A DNA stretch of 64,000 nucleotides from Bradyrhizobium monzae (lineage in GTDB: Bacteria > Pseudomonadota > Alphaproteobacteria > Rhizobiales > Xanthobacteraceae). Every line of letters starts with the position of its first letter. Within the stretch, counting starts at the first letter, position 1. The stretch spans positions 373,105-437,104 of the forward strand of contig NZ_JAIRDQ010000006.1 of NCBI RefSeq assembly GCF_021458635.1. Direction: 5' to 3'. This document shows positions 8,003-15,335 of this stretch, one piece after another. A program made the position numbers and the translations under genes. The notes under the pieces were generated by a model that saw only the letters and a program-made list of their open reading frames with translations, was not told the DNA's origin and did not search any database.

Positions 8003-8731
8003 ATGAGCATGCAGGACACCGCCTCCTCAGGCGTCGCGCTGTGGCGCCTCGTTGCCGACGGCATCGAGCGCGGCATTGCCGACGGCCGTTTTGCCGCAGG
8101 CGACAAATTGCCGGGCGAGATGGAGATCGCCGAAACCTATCGCGTCAATCGCCACACCGTGCGGCGCGCGCTGGCGGCGCTCGCCGAGCGCGGCATCGTG
8201 CGTGCCGAACGCGGCAGCGGAACCTATGTCGAGGCGCAGAAGCTCGCTTATCCACTGCGCTCGCGCACGCGCTTCTCGGAGATCGTCGGCGCCGAGGGTC
8301 GCGAGCCGCATGGCCGCATGATCGAGGCGTCAGAAGATGTCGCAACCCGCGAGCTGGCGCGGGAACTGGGATTGAAGACCGGCGCGCCGCTGGTGCGGAT
8401 CGAAGCCATCCGCCTCGCCGACCGCACGCCGATCTGCGTCTCCACCACCTGGCTGTCTGCGGAGCTGTTTCCGGGCGCGGGCACGGTGTTTGCCGCGACG
8501 CGCTCGATGACGAAGATGCTCGAGCATTACGGGATCCGCGATTATCGCCGCGGCGCGACCCGGATCACTGCCGGCATCGTCGACGCCACCGACGCCGCGC
8601 GGCTCGACCTGCCGCTGGGGCGGCCGATCCTCGTGGTCGATGCGACGGACCTCGATCTCGAGGGCAAGCCGCTGGTGACGAAGCACTCGCGGTTCGCGGC
8701 CGAGCGGGTGGAGTTTTTGGTCGAGCCGTAG
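8003..8731 (+). CDS. phnF: GntR/HutC-family phosphonate operon repressor PhnF
   Basis: The 242-residue regulator has an N-terminal winged helix (ALWRLVADGIERGIADGRF...VNRHTVRRALAALAERGIVRAERGSGTYV, residues about 10-75) and a C-terminal UTRA effector domain of chorismate-lyase fold. It is transcribed divergently from phnG, with the perfect inverted repeat between them. PhnF proteins repress phn genes in the absence of ligand. Start at the ATG 8003; a second in-frame Met is two codons later. Confidence 0.9.
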   Translation: MSMQDTASSGVALWRLVADGIERGIADGRFAAGDKLPGEMEIAETYRVNRHTVRRALAALAERGIVRAERGSGTYVEAQKLAYPLRSRTRFSEIVGAEGREPHGRMIEASEDVATRELARELGLKTGAPLVRIEAIRLADRTPICVSTTWLSAELFPGAGTVFAATRSMTKMLEHYGIRDYRRGATRITAGIVDATDAARLDLPLGRPILVVDATDLDLEGKPLVTKHSRFAAERVEFLVEP

Positions 8732-8764
8732 AGAGGCTCTCCTTCTCTCCACGAATCCGGACTT

Positions 8765-8857
8765 GTAGGGTGGGCAAAGGCGCATTTGCGCCGTGCCCAC
8801 CATCTGTCAAACATTTCGAGAGAGGTGGTGGGCACGCTGCGCTTTGCCCACCCTACG
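8765..8857. repeat. bipartite palindromic intergenic repeat, copy B
   Basis: This is the same architecture as copy A: gtagggtgggcaaagg at the left, tttgcccaccctacg at the right, and gtgcccaccat / ggtggtgggcac in the middle. It fills the gap between the convergent ends of phnF and the second phnE, where a bidirectional terminator is expected. Confidence 0.8.
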
Positions 8858-8867
8858 GCACTGACGA

Positions 8868-9716
8868 TTAGGCGACTGCTCGCCTTCCAATAATCGCGAA
8901 CCGCAACTTGCTCGAAATAAAATCGATCGCGGCGACCGCGACCAGGATCATCAGGATCAGGAACGACACCTTCTGCCATTCCAGCACGCGGATCTGCTCG
9001 GCCAGTTGAAGCCCGATGCCGCCGGCGCCGACGATGCCGATGATGGTGGCCGAGCGCGTATTGGATTCGATGAAATAGAGCACCTGGCCCGCGATGACGG
9101 GCAGCACCTGCGGCATCAGGCCGAAGCGGATCTCGTGCAAGGCACTGCCGCCGGAGGCGCGGATACCCTCGACCTGCTTCTGGTCGGCCCCCTCGATCGC
9201 CTCCGAGAACAGCTTTCCGAACGCGCCGAAATCCGACACGGCGATGGCCAGCACGCCGGCGAACGGACCCAGGCCAACGACGTTGATCCAGACCAGCGCC
9301 CAGATCAGCGTATCGACGCCGCGGATCGAATCGAGAAAGCGACGGACGGGAAAGCGCAGGATGATCGACGGCACGACATTGCGCGCGGCAAGCAGGCTGA
9401 CGGGCAGCGCGAACAATGCGGCCAGCGTGGTGCCGAGCAGCGCGATCGACAGCGTCTCGCCCAGCGCCTTCAGATAGATCGGCAGCGACGAGCCGGGATC
9501 GGGCGGGATCATCATCATGCTGATCCAGCCGAGTTGACTAAGGCCGGCGACAAAGCGCGACGGCGAGAAATCGAGATCGACCAGGCCGTAGATCAAGATG
9601 CCGAGCGCTGCGACGATCATCGCGGGCATAGCGAGCCGCGCCAAGGCCGGCCGGTCGAACACATCCGGGTAGCGCGCGCGGATCTCGGCGGTATCGACCT
9701 CCTGCGGTCCCGTCAC
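8868..9716 (-). CDS. phnE: phosphonate ABC transporter permease PhnE (second)
   Basis: This inner-membrane permease of the PhnCDE phosphonate importer has 282 residues. It has an N-terminal anchor (MPAMIVAALGILIYGLVDL) and a C-terminal BPD permease domain with the EAA-type loop (ASGGSALHEIRFGLMPQVLPVIAGQ) that docks on PhnC, then NTRSATIIGIVGAGGIG. It overlaps the preceding phnE by four bases. Tandem, non-identical PhnE subunits are usual in rhizobia and would form a heterodimeric channel. Confidence 0.93.
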   Translation of the reverse strand: MTGPQEVDTAEIRARYPDVFDRPALARLAMPAMIVAALGILIYGLVDLDFSPSRFVAGLSQLGWISMMMIPPDPGSSLPIYLKALGETLSIALLGTTLAALFALPVSLLAARNVVPSIILRFPVRRFLDSIRGVDTLIWALVWINVVGLGPFAGVLAIAVSDFGAFGKLFSEAIEGADQKQVEGIRASGGSALHEIRFGLMPQVLPVIAGQVLYFIESNTRSATIIGIVGAGGIGLQLAEQIRVLEWQKVSFLILMILVAVAAIDFISSKLRFAIIGRRAVA

Positions 9717-10597
9717 GTCCGCGCCTCCTTGCCGAACAGGCGCCCGCGCAGCCAGCCGGTCGAGATGTCGATGATGAAGACGGTGACGATGATGAGCAGC
9801 AGGATCGCGCTGACGTCCGAATAATAGAATTTTCGGATGGCAACGACGAGCTCCTGCCCGATGCCACCGGCGCCGACGAAGCCCATGACGGACGCTTCGC
9901 GGACGTTGATCTCGAAGCGCAGCAGCGCGTAGCTGGCATAGCCCGCGGTCACCTGCGGCAGGATCGCGAAGCGCATGCAGGAGAGCCAGCTCGCACCGGT
10001 CGAGCGGATGCCCTCGACCGGCTTCATGTCGGCGTTCTCGACCATCTCCGAGAACAGTTTTCCCAAAGCGCCGGTGGAGTGGATCGCAATCGCCAGCACA
10101 CCGGCCATCGGCCCGAGGCCGAAGGCGATGACGAAGATCAGCGCGAACACGATTCCGGGAACAGTGCGCGCGAATTCAAGCAGGCGCCGCACCACGAAGC
10201 GCAGCCATGGCGCAGGTGAAGTGTTTTCAGCGGCGAAGAAGTTGAGCGCGAAGGCGAACACCGCGCCGGTCAGCGTGCCGACATAGCTGATCAGCAGCGT
10301 CTCACCCAGCATCTTCAGGCATTTGCGCCAGCCCCACAGCCATTCGCCGACATCGGTCCAGACGCGCTGGCCGCTGTCGAGCGTGAGGATGCGGTCGAAA
10401 TAGCTGACGAAGTTGCCGAAATAGGTGAACAGCGTGCGCAGATTCACCTCTGCGCCGATCGCGGCGAGAAGCAGTGCCGCGGCGAAAATCGCGACGCCCA
10501 ACAGGAGGCGGAGCCGCTTGCGAAAGACCGCCTTGTTATAGGCAGCGTTCAGCACAGCGAGCTGCTGCTCGGGGAGGATCGAAACCGCGACGGTCAT
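9713..10597 (-). CDS. phnE: phosphonate ABC transporter permease PhnE (first)
   Basis: This 294-residue permease has the same layout as its downstream partner: a TM anchor (FAAALLLAAIGAEV), a large loop, then a BPD domain with EGIRSTGASWLSCMRFAILPQV as the coupling loop and EASVMGFVGAGGIG. It follows phnD after a 78-base gap holding a strong hairpin, and is coupled by a 4-base overlap to the second phnE. Both permeases are full length. Confidence 0.93.
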   Translation of the reverse strand: MTVAVSILPEQQLAVLNAAYNKAVFRKRLRLLLGVAIFAAALLLAAIGAEVNLRTLFTYFGNFVSYFDRILTLDSGQRVWTDVGEWLWGWRKCLKMLGETLLISYVGTLTGAVFAFALNFFAAENTSPAPWLRFVVRRLLEFARTVPGIVFALIFVIAFGLGPMAGVLAIAIHSTGALGKLFSEMVENADMKPVEGIRSTGASWLSCMRFAILPQVTAGYASYALLRFEINVREASVMGFVGAGGIGQELVVAIRKFYYSDVSAILLLIIVTVFIIDISTGWLRGRLFGKEART

Positions 10598-10631
10598 CTG
10601 GTCAAGACAAGTGGCCGGTCAAAAAGAGAAA

Positions 10632-10655
10632 GAGCCGGGTCCATCGACCCGGCTC
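10632..10655 (-). terminator. intra-operon hairpin between phnD and phnE
   Basis: gagccgggtc and gacccggctc form a perfect 10-bp GC-rich stem with a 4-base loop. In the leftward direction it is followed by TTTCTCTTTTT, so it looks like a Rho-independent terminator or 3'-protecting stem. It lies just after the binding-protein gene and before the permeases, where partial termination gives excess PhnD. Confidence 0.75.
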
Positions 10656-10675
10656 GAGTAGCTCGTCCCGAAAAC

Positions 10676-11611
10676 TCAGGACGCCTTCTTCTTACGCAAT
10701 GCGTCGACGAACTTGATCAGCTCGACCGTGCCATCCCAGTCCTTGGTGGTGGCGGGATGGAAACCCTTCTTCTGGCCATCGGACAGGCGCTCGAACGCGG
10801 CCTTGTCCTTGACGGGCGCATCGAAGAACGCCTTCGCGATCGCCGCCTTGGCATCTTCCGGCAGATCCGCGTTGTAGGCATATGGACCGTTGATGATCGG
10901 CGCCGACTTGTGGATGATGCGGAAATCGTCCTTCTTCATCGCCGAGCCGTCGGCATTCTTCAGCATGTTCTTGGTCAGCATCTGGGCCAGGGTGGAATCG
11001 TCGTCACTCGTCCACTGGTTGGCGGCGACATCCACCGTGCCCTGCGACAGCGCCAGGATCGCGTTCTCGTGGCTACCGGTGAAGACGACCTTGCTGAAAT
11101 AGGTGTCGGCATCCGGAATGCCCATCTTGTCGAGCTCGAAACGCGGCACGTTGTTGCCGGAGGTCGAGTTCGGGTCGACCAGGCCGAGGTTCTTGCCCTT
11201 GAGGTCGTCGACCTTCTTGTACGGGCTGCTCGCCTTGACGAAGAACACCGAGTAGTAGCCGGTCGAGCCGTCGGCGTTGATGTCGTTGGCGAAGGCATCG
11301 GTCTTGACGCCGGTCAGGCGGGCGCGGGCGAACGAGGCCGAGCCGTAGCTCGCAATGTGGATGTTGCCGGCGCGCTGGCCTTCGATGACCGCGGCGTAGT
11401 CGTTGGCGATGCGCAGCGTGACCTTCACGCCGAGCTGCTTCGACAGATATTCGACGAACGGGGTCCAGCGCTCGGTGACGCCCGAGGCGTTCTCGGCCGG
11501 CACGACCGCGAAGGTCAGCTCGGGATATTTGGCTTTCCAGTCGTCCGCCAAGGCGGAGGTCGTGAAGGCAAGCGCGGCGGCGCCGGCAAGAATGAGTCTA
11601 CGAGTGATCAT
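10676..11611 (-). CDS. phnD: phosphonate-binding periplasmic protein PhnD
   Basis: PhnD is the periplasmic receptor that delivers phosphonates to PhnE. The 311-residue protein has a Sec signal peptide (MITRRLILAGAAALAFTTSALA, cleavage after ALA) and the phosphate/phosphonate-binding fold: FAVVPAENASGVTERWTPFVEYLSKQLG, SYGSASFARARL and DPNSTSGNNVPRFEL, which supplies the anion-binding Ser/Thr loop. It lies between phnC and the two phnE genes in the usual order. Confidence 0.94.
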   Translation of the reverse strand: MITRRLILAGAAALAFTTSALADDWKAKYPELTFAVVPAENASGVTERWTPFVEYLSKQLGVKVTLRIANDYAAVIEGQRAGNIHIASYGSASFARARLTGVKTDAFANDINADGSTGYYSVFFVKASSPYKKVDDLKGKNLGLVDPNSTSGNNVPRFELDKMGIPDADTYFSKVVFTGSHENAILALSQGTVDVAANQWTSDDDSTLAQMLTKNMLKNADGSAMKKDDFRIIHKSAPIINGPYAYNADLPEDAKAAIAKAFFDAPVKDKAAFERLSDGQKKGFHPATTKDWDGTVELIKFVDALRKKKAS

Positions 11612-11676
11612 GATACCCTCTTCATCGGTTGGGGTCGGTTGACGCGAAACGGGAAATTCAACAGGTGCGGCGCGGC

Positions 11677-12486
11677 TCAGGCGGCGGCCGCCGTTCCGAG
11701 TGCCGGGACCCCCTCGGGTGCCGGCGCAGGCGGACCGCCCATGACGTCGGCGGCTTCGAGATCGTAGAGCTCACGGGCGACGAGGTCCGTCAGCGCGGAC
11801 GGTGCGCCGTCGAACACCACACGACCCTGCGCCATGCCGATCAGGCGGTCGCAATAGCTGCGCGCCAGATCGAGCGAGTGCAGATTGCAGAGCACGGTGA
11901 TGCCAAAATGCTTGTTGATGCGCAGAAGCGCATCCATGACGATCTTGGTATTGCGCGGATCGAGCGAGGCGATCGGCTCGTCGGCGAGGATGATGTCGGG
12001 CTGCTGCACCAGCGCCCGCGCGATCGCGACGCGCTGCTGCTGGCCGCCGGAGAGCTGATCGGCGCGCTGGGCGGCGAGCGAAGCGATGTCGAACTGCTCA
12101 AGCGCCGACATCGCCAGCGCCTTGTCCTGCTCGGGCCAGGTCTGCGACAGCGAGCGCCAGGCCGGCATAGTGGCAAGACGTCCCATCAGCACATTGGTCA
12201 GCACATCGAGCCGGCCTACGAGGTTGAACTGCTGGAAGATCATCGCCGAACGCGCCCGCCACTGCCGCAACTCCTTGCCGCGCAGCGCGGTGACGTCGAG
12301 CCCGTCGAACCTAATGCGCCCCTGCGTCGGCGTCACCAGACGGTTGATGGTCCGCAGCAGGGTCGACTTGCCGGCGCCGGAGCGCCCGATCACACCGACG
12401 AAGCCGCCGGGGGAGATTTGAAACGAAGCGTCGTCCACCGCGGCTTTTGCGCCGAAGCGGCACGTCAAACCTTCAACCACCAGCAT
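11677..12486 (-). CDS. phnC: phosphonate ABC transporter ATP-binding protein PhnC
   Basis: This is the ATPase of the PhnCDE importer, 269 residues: Walker A GRSGAGKST near residues 36-44, Q-loop MIFQQFNLVGRLDVL (typical PhnC), signature LSGGQQQRV, Walker B IILADEP and the switch His in LHSLDLA. It has an extended Ala/Pro-rich C-terminal tail of about 20 residues. It is the first gene of the leftward phnCDEE operon, and a Pho-type box lies 44-60 bases upstream of its ATG. Confidence 0.94.
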   Translation of the reverse strand: MLVVEGLTCRFGAKAAVDDASFQISPGGFVGVIGRSGAGKSTLLRTINRLVTPTQGRIRFDGLDVTALRGKELRQWRARSAMIFQQFNLVGRLDVLTNVLMGRLATMPAWRSLSQTWPEQDKALAMSALEQFDIASLAAQRADQLSGGQQQRVAIARALVQQPDIILADEPIASLDPRNTKIVMDALLRINKHFGITVLCNLHSLDLARSYCDRLIGMAQGRVVFDGAPSALTDLVARELYDLEAADVMGGPPAPAPEGVPALGTAAAA

Positions 12487-12529
12487 GCAGGGCTCCAGAG
12501 TAGCTCGAGCCCACCGCTATCGCCGACGC

Positions 12530-12546
12530 TTGACACTTGTGTGACA
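12530..12546 (-). promoter_or_regulatory. putative Pho box for phnCDEE
   Basis: Read leftward, TGTCAC and TGTCAA start 11 bp apart, matching two PhoB half-sites. The site is in the 174-bp divergent gap and points toward phnC. Confidence 0.65.
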
Positions 12547-12584
12547 TGCACGATGCGGTGCGGCGATCCAGCACACTTCATCCC

Positions 12585-12613
12585 CTGTCATTGTATCGTC
12601 ATGACATTGTCAT
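12585..12613 (+). promoter_or_regulatory. putative Pho box for the rightward phn operon
   Basis: Three 6-mers TGTCAT (12586), CGTCAT (12597) and TGTCAT (12608) repeat with an exact 11-bp period on the plus strand. This is the clearest PhoB-type array in the window. It lies 48 bases before the acetyltransferase ATG at 12661 and shows that the in-frame ATG at 12601 is within a regulatory site rather than being the start. Confidence 0.75.
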
Positions 12614-12660
12614 CGAGCCGCTCGAAGACGAGCGCCCGCCCTCAAGCTTTCGGATGCAAC

Positions 12661-13320
12661 ATGGCCGGCAAAGCGCTTTCGGTCGAGCCGACCGTCGATC
12701 CTTCGGCGAAGCTGCACGAGACCCGGCTCGGCGCCTATACCGAGGTCGGACCGCGCACCATCCTGGACGAAGTGGCGATGGGCGATTACTCCTACGTCGT
12801 CAACGACGCGCAGATCACCTACACCACCATCGGAAAATTCTGCTCGATCGCGGCGATGACGCGGATCAATCCCGGCAATCATCCGATGCATCGCGTCACG
12901 CAGGCGCACTTCACCTACCGCTCCAGCGCCTATTTTCCGGGCGAGAGCGACGACAGCGAATTCTTCGACTGGCGGCGCCAGCATCACGTCCATATCGGCC
13001 ATGACGTCTGGATCGGCCATGGCGCGGTCGTGCTGCCGGGCCGCAACATCGGCACCGGCGCGGTGATCGCGGCCGGCGCCATCGTCACCAAAGACGTGCC
13101 GGCCTATACCATCGTCGCCGGCAATCCGGCGCGCATCGTGCGGCGCCGGTTCTCGGAAGAGGTTGCCGGACGGCTTGCAAAGCTGGCATGGTGGGACTGG
13201 GATCACGACAAATTGCGTGCGGCACTGCCCGATTTCCGCAAGCTCGCGATTGAAGATTTCCTGACGACATACGAAGCAGGGGCACATTCCTCTGCCAGCA
13301 AACGAAGCGCGGTCGCGTGA
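12661..13320 (+). CDS. hexapeptide-repeat acetyltransferase of phosphonate operons (TIGR03308-like)
   Basis: This roughly 219-residue left-handed beta-helix transferase has imperfect hexapeptides at residues about 20-70 (YTTIGKFCSIAAMTRINPGNHPMHR) and again at about 115-160 (HHVHIGHDVWIGHGAVVLPGRNIGTGAVIAAGAIVTKDV), then AGNPARIVRRRF. It matches the XAT/CatB-type family found specifically in phn operons. The acceptor is unknown; detoxification of aminoalkylphosphonates, the role of the unrelated PhnO, is a reasonable guess. A longer in-frame opening is rejected because it runs through the Pho box. Its stop overlaps the next start (GTGA). Confidence 0.88.
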   Translation: MAGKALSVEPTVDPSAKLHETRLGAYTEVGPRTILDEVAMGDYSYVVNDAQITYTTIGKFCSIAAMTRINPGNHPMHRVTQAHFTYRSSAYFPGESDDSEFFDWRRQHHVHIGHDVWIGHGAVVLPGRNIGTGAVIAAGAIVTKDVPAYTIVAGNPARIVRRRFSEEVAGRLAKLAWWDWDHDKLRAALPDFRKLAIEDFLTTYEAGAHSSASKRSAVA

Positions 13321-14510
13321 CAGACATTTTCATCGAGGGTGGCCGGACCCTGATCGGCTCCGAGCTCACTGAGACCTCCCTTGCAGTATCGGGAACCGAC
13401 ATCGCGCAGATCGATGCATCTCGCGGCCGCGCACGGCTGGCGATCGATGCGCGCACCCTGCTGGTGCTGCCCGGCATCGTCGATCTGCACGGCGATGCCT
13501 TCGAACGGCAGATGATGCCGCGCGCCGCCGTCGATTTCCCGATCGACGTCGCGCTGGCCGACACCGACCGCCAGGTCATCAGCAACGGCATCACCACCGT
13601 CTTCCACGCCACGACCTGGTCGTGGGAGCCGGGCCTGCGCAGCGGCGATAATGCAAGGCGTCTGCTCGAGGCAATCGAGCGGCAGCGTCCGCAATTTGCC
13701 GCCGACACCCGCTTCCATTTGCGGCACGAGACCTACAATCTCGATGCCGAGGACGAGATCGGCCAGTGGCTCGCCGAGGGCCGCGTCGACCTGTTCGCCT
13801 TCAACGATCACATGGACGGGGTTGTTGCCGAGATCTCCAATCCACGCAAGCGCAACCGCATGGTGGAGCGGACGGGACTGTCGGGCGAGGCGTTCGACAA
13901 GCTGGTCGCGCATATTGTCTCGCGCGCCGCCGATGTTCCGGCGTCGATCACCCGGCTCGCTGCGGCGGCACGCCGCGCCGGGGTACGGATGCTGTCGCAT
14001 GACGATGCGAGCCCGACGATGCGTCGGGATTTTCGCAACCTCGGCGTGACGCTCGCCGAATTTCCGATCAACGAAGAGACGGCGCGCGAAGCCGCAGATC
14101 ACGGCGACGCCATCGTCTACGGCGCGCCGAACGTCGTGCGGGGCGGCAGCCACACCGGCTGGACCAAGGCCTCGGACATGATTGCGAAGGGGCTCTGCTC
14201 GGTGCTGGCCTCCGACTATTACTATCCGGCGCCACTGCTTGCGGCCTTCCGCCTTGCCGCGGACGGCGTGCTGCCCCTGACGGAGGCCTGGAAGCTGATC
14301 TCGTCGGCACCGGCGCAGGCCACCGGCCTGACCGATCGCGGCACGCTCGCCGCGGGCCATCGCGCCGACATCCTGCTGGTCGACGACAGCGCGCCGCAAC
14401 GGCCGCGGCTGGTCGCGGTGATCGCCGGCGGCAAGCTCGTGCATCTCACCGATGCGACGCGGCTGCTCGGTGCAGCAGTGACGCCGCGCGAGACTGTCGC
14501 TGCGGCATAA
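13317..14510 (+). CDS. phnM: second PhnM-like alpha-D-ribose 1-methylphosphonate 5-triphosphate diphosphatase
   Basis: This 397-residue amidohydrolase paralogue of the PhnM at 2112-3269 shares APNVVRGGSHTGW, SHDD and ASDYYYPAPLL. The first metal motif is LHGDAFERQMMPR instead of LHTDHLE, so one candidate ligand His is absent. It also has an insert with RHETYNLDAEDEIGQWL and FNDHMDGVV. The GTG start overlaps the acetyltransferase stop. It may act on a different ribosyl phosphonate triphosphate, or duplicate PhnM activity under a separate Pho box. COG3454-type members of both forms are annotated PhnM. Confidence 0.85.
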   Translation: MTDIFIEGGRTLIGSELTETSLAVSGTDIAQIDASRGRARLAIDARTLLVLPGIVDLHGDAFERQMMPRAAVDFPIDVALADTDRQVISNGITTVFHATTWSWEPGLRSGDNARRLLEAIERQRPQFAADTRFHLRHETYNLDAEDEIGQWLAEGRVDLFAFNDHMDGVVAEISNPRKRNRMVERTGLSGEAFDKLVAHIVSRAADVPASITRLAAAARRAGVRMLSHDDASPTMRRDFRNLGVTLAEFPINEETAREAADHGDAIVYGAPNVVRGGSHTGWTKASDMIAKGLCSVLASDYYYPAPLLAAFRLAADGVLPLTEAWKLISSAPAQATGLTDRGTLAAGHRADILLVDDSAPQRPRLVAVIAGGKLVHLTDATRLLGAAVTPRETVAAA

Positions 14511-14528
14511 ATTGGTTATGCTCGAGCA

Positions 14529-15233
14529 ATGACAGGTTCTCCCCGCTACGCGATCTATTTTGCCGCCGGCGCCGACAATGCGCTGTCCCGTTTCGGCGCC
14601 GAGTTGCTCGGCTATGATGCCTATACGGGCGACGAGGTTCCGTTTCCGCAAGACGCCCTGCATGTCGCGCCGGACTGGCGCGACATCACCGCCGATCCCC
14701 GCAAATACGGCTTTCACGGCACGCTGAAGGCGCCGATGGCGCTGGTATCAGACAAGACCGAGGCCGAGCTCACGGCTGCCTGTGCGACGTTCGCCGCGAA
14801 GGCAGGGCGGATGCCGGTGGTCCGGCCGGTCGTCGATTCCATCAGCGGCTTCATCGCCGTCATCCCGGCAGAGCCAGTCGACGCGCTCCAGCAACTGGCG
14901 GCCGACTGTGTCCGCGAATTCGATTCATTCCGTCCGCCCCTGACGGACGAAGGCCGCGCGCGGCGAAAGCCCGAGAAGCTCAGCGAGCGCCAGCGCGAGT
15001 ATCTCGACGGCTGGGGCTATCCGTACGTGATGGAAGAATTCCGCTTCCACATGACGCTGACGGGGCGGCTGGATGCGGAGCGACGCGGGCCGATTCTGGA
15101 GATGCTGCGGGCGAGGTTTGCGACGCTGAAGCTGGATACGTTGGCGATCGATCGCATCACGCTGTTCATGCAGGATGATGCGAAGGCGCGCTTCCGCATC
15201 ATCGGCGAGTGGAAGCTGGCAGCGGCCTCGTAG
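14529..15233 (+). CDS. DUF1045 2H-phosphoesterase-like phosphonate metabolism protein
   Basis: The 234-residue protein has the paired 2H phosphodiesterase motifs H63-G-T65 (YGFHGTLKAP) and H174-M-T176 (FRFHMTLTGR). It belongs to the DUF1045 family (putative phosphonate metabolism protein, TIGR03223) found in phn operons. 2H enzymes open cyclic phosphates, and C-P lyase yields 5-phosphoribosyl 1,2-cyclic phosphate, which Escherichia coli hydrolyses with PhnP. No PhnP is seen here, so this protein is a candidate for that step (inference). Its TAG stop is supplied by the palindromic repeat that follows. Confidence 0.85.
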   Translation: MTGSPRYAIYFAAGADNALSRFGAELLGYDAYTGDEVPFPQDALHVAPDWRDITADPRKYGFHGTLKAPMALVSDKTEAELTAACATFAAKAGRMPVVRPVVDSISGFIAVIPAEPVDALQQLAADCVREFDSFRPPLTDEGRARRKPEKLSERQREYLDGWGYPYVMEEFRFHMTLTGRLDAERRGPILEMLRARFATLKLDTLAIDRITLFMQDDAKARFRIIGEWKLAAAS

Positions 15234-15320
15234 GGTGGGCAAAGGCGCGAAGCGCCGTGCCCACCACTCTTGGTGACGGCAACAGGTGGTGGGCACGCTT
15301 TCGCTTTGCCCACCCTACGA
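15230..15320. repeat. bipartite palindromic intergenic repeat, copy C
   Basis: cgtagggtgggcaaagg ... ctttgcccaccctacg with central gtgcccaccac / gtggtgggcac arms closely resembles copies A and B. It begins inside the last codons of the DUF1045 gene and provides its TAG stop, then fills the gap to the convergent DHDPS-family gene. Confidence 0.8.
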
Positions 15321-15335
15321 TAGCTAAGTGTGTGG

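Noticed and set aside
11629..12660. N-terminal extension of the acetyltransferase frame across phnC
   Set aside because: The extension is antisense to phnC and crosses the Pho boxes. The hexapeptide family starts at about 12661.
13203..14717. 504-residue minus-strand frame over the second phnM
   Set aside because: It is the antisense of a well-supported amidohydrolase gene with GTGA coupling, and has no motif.
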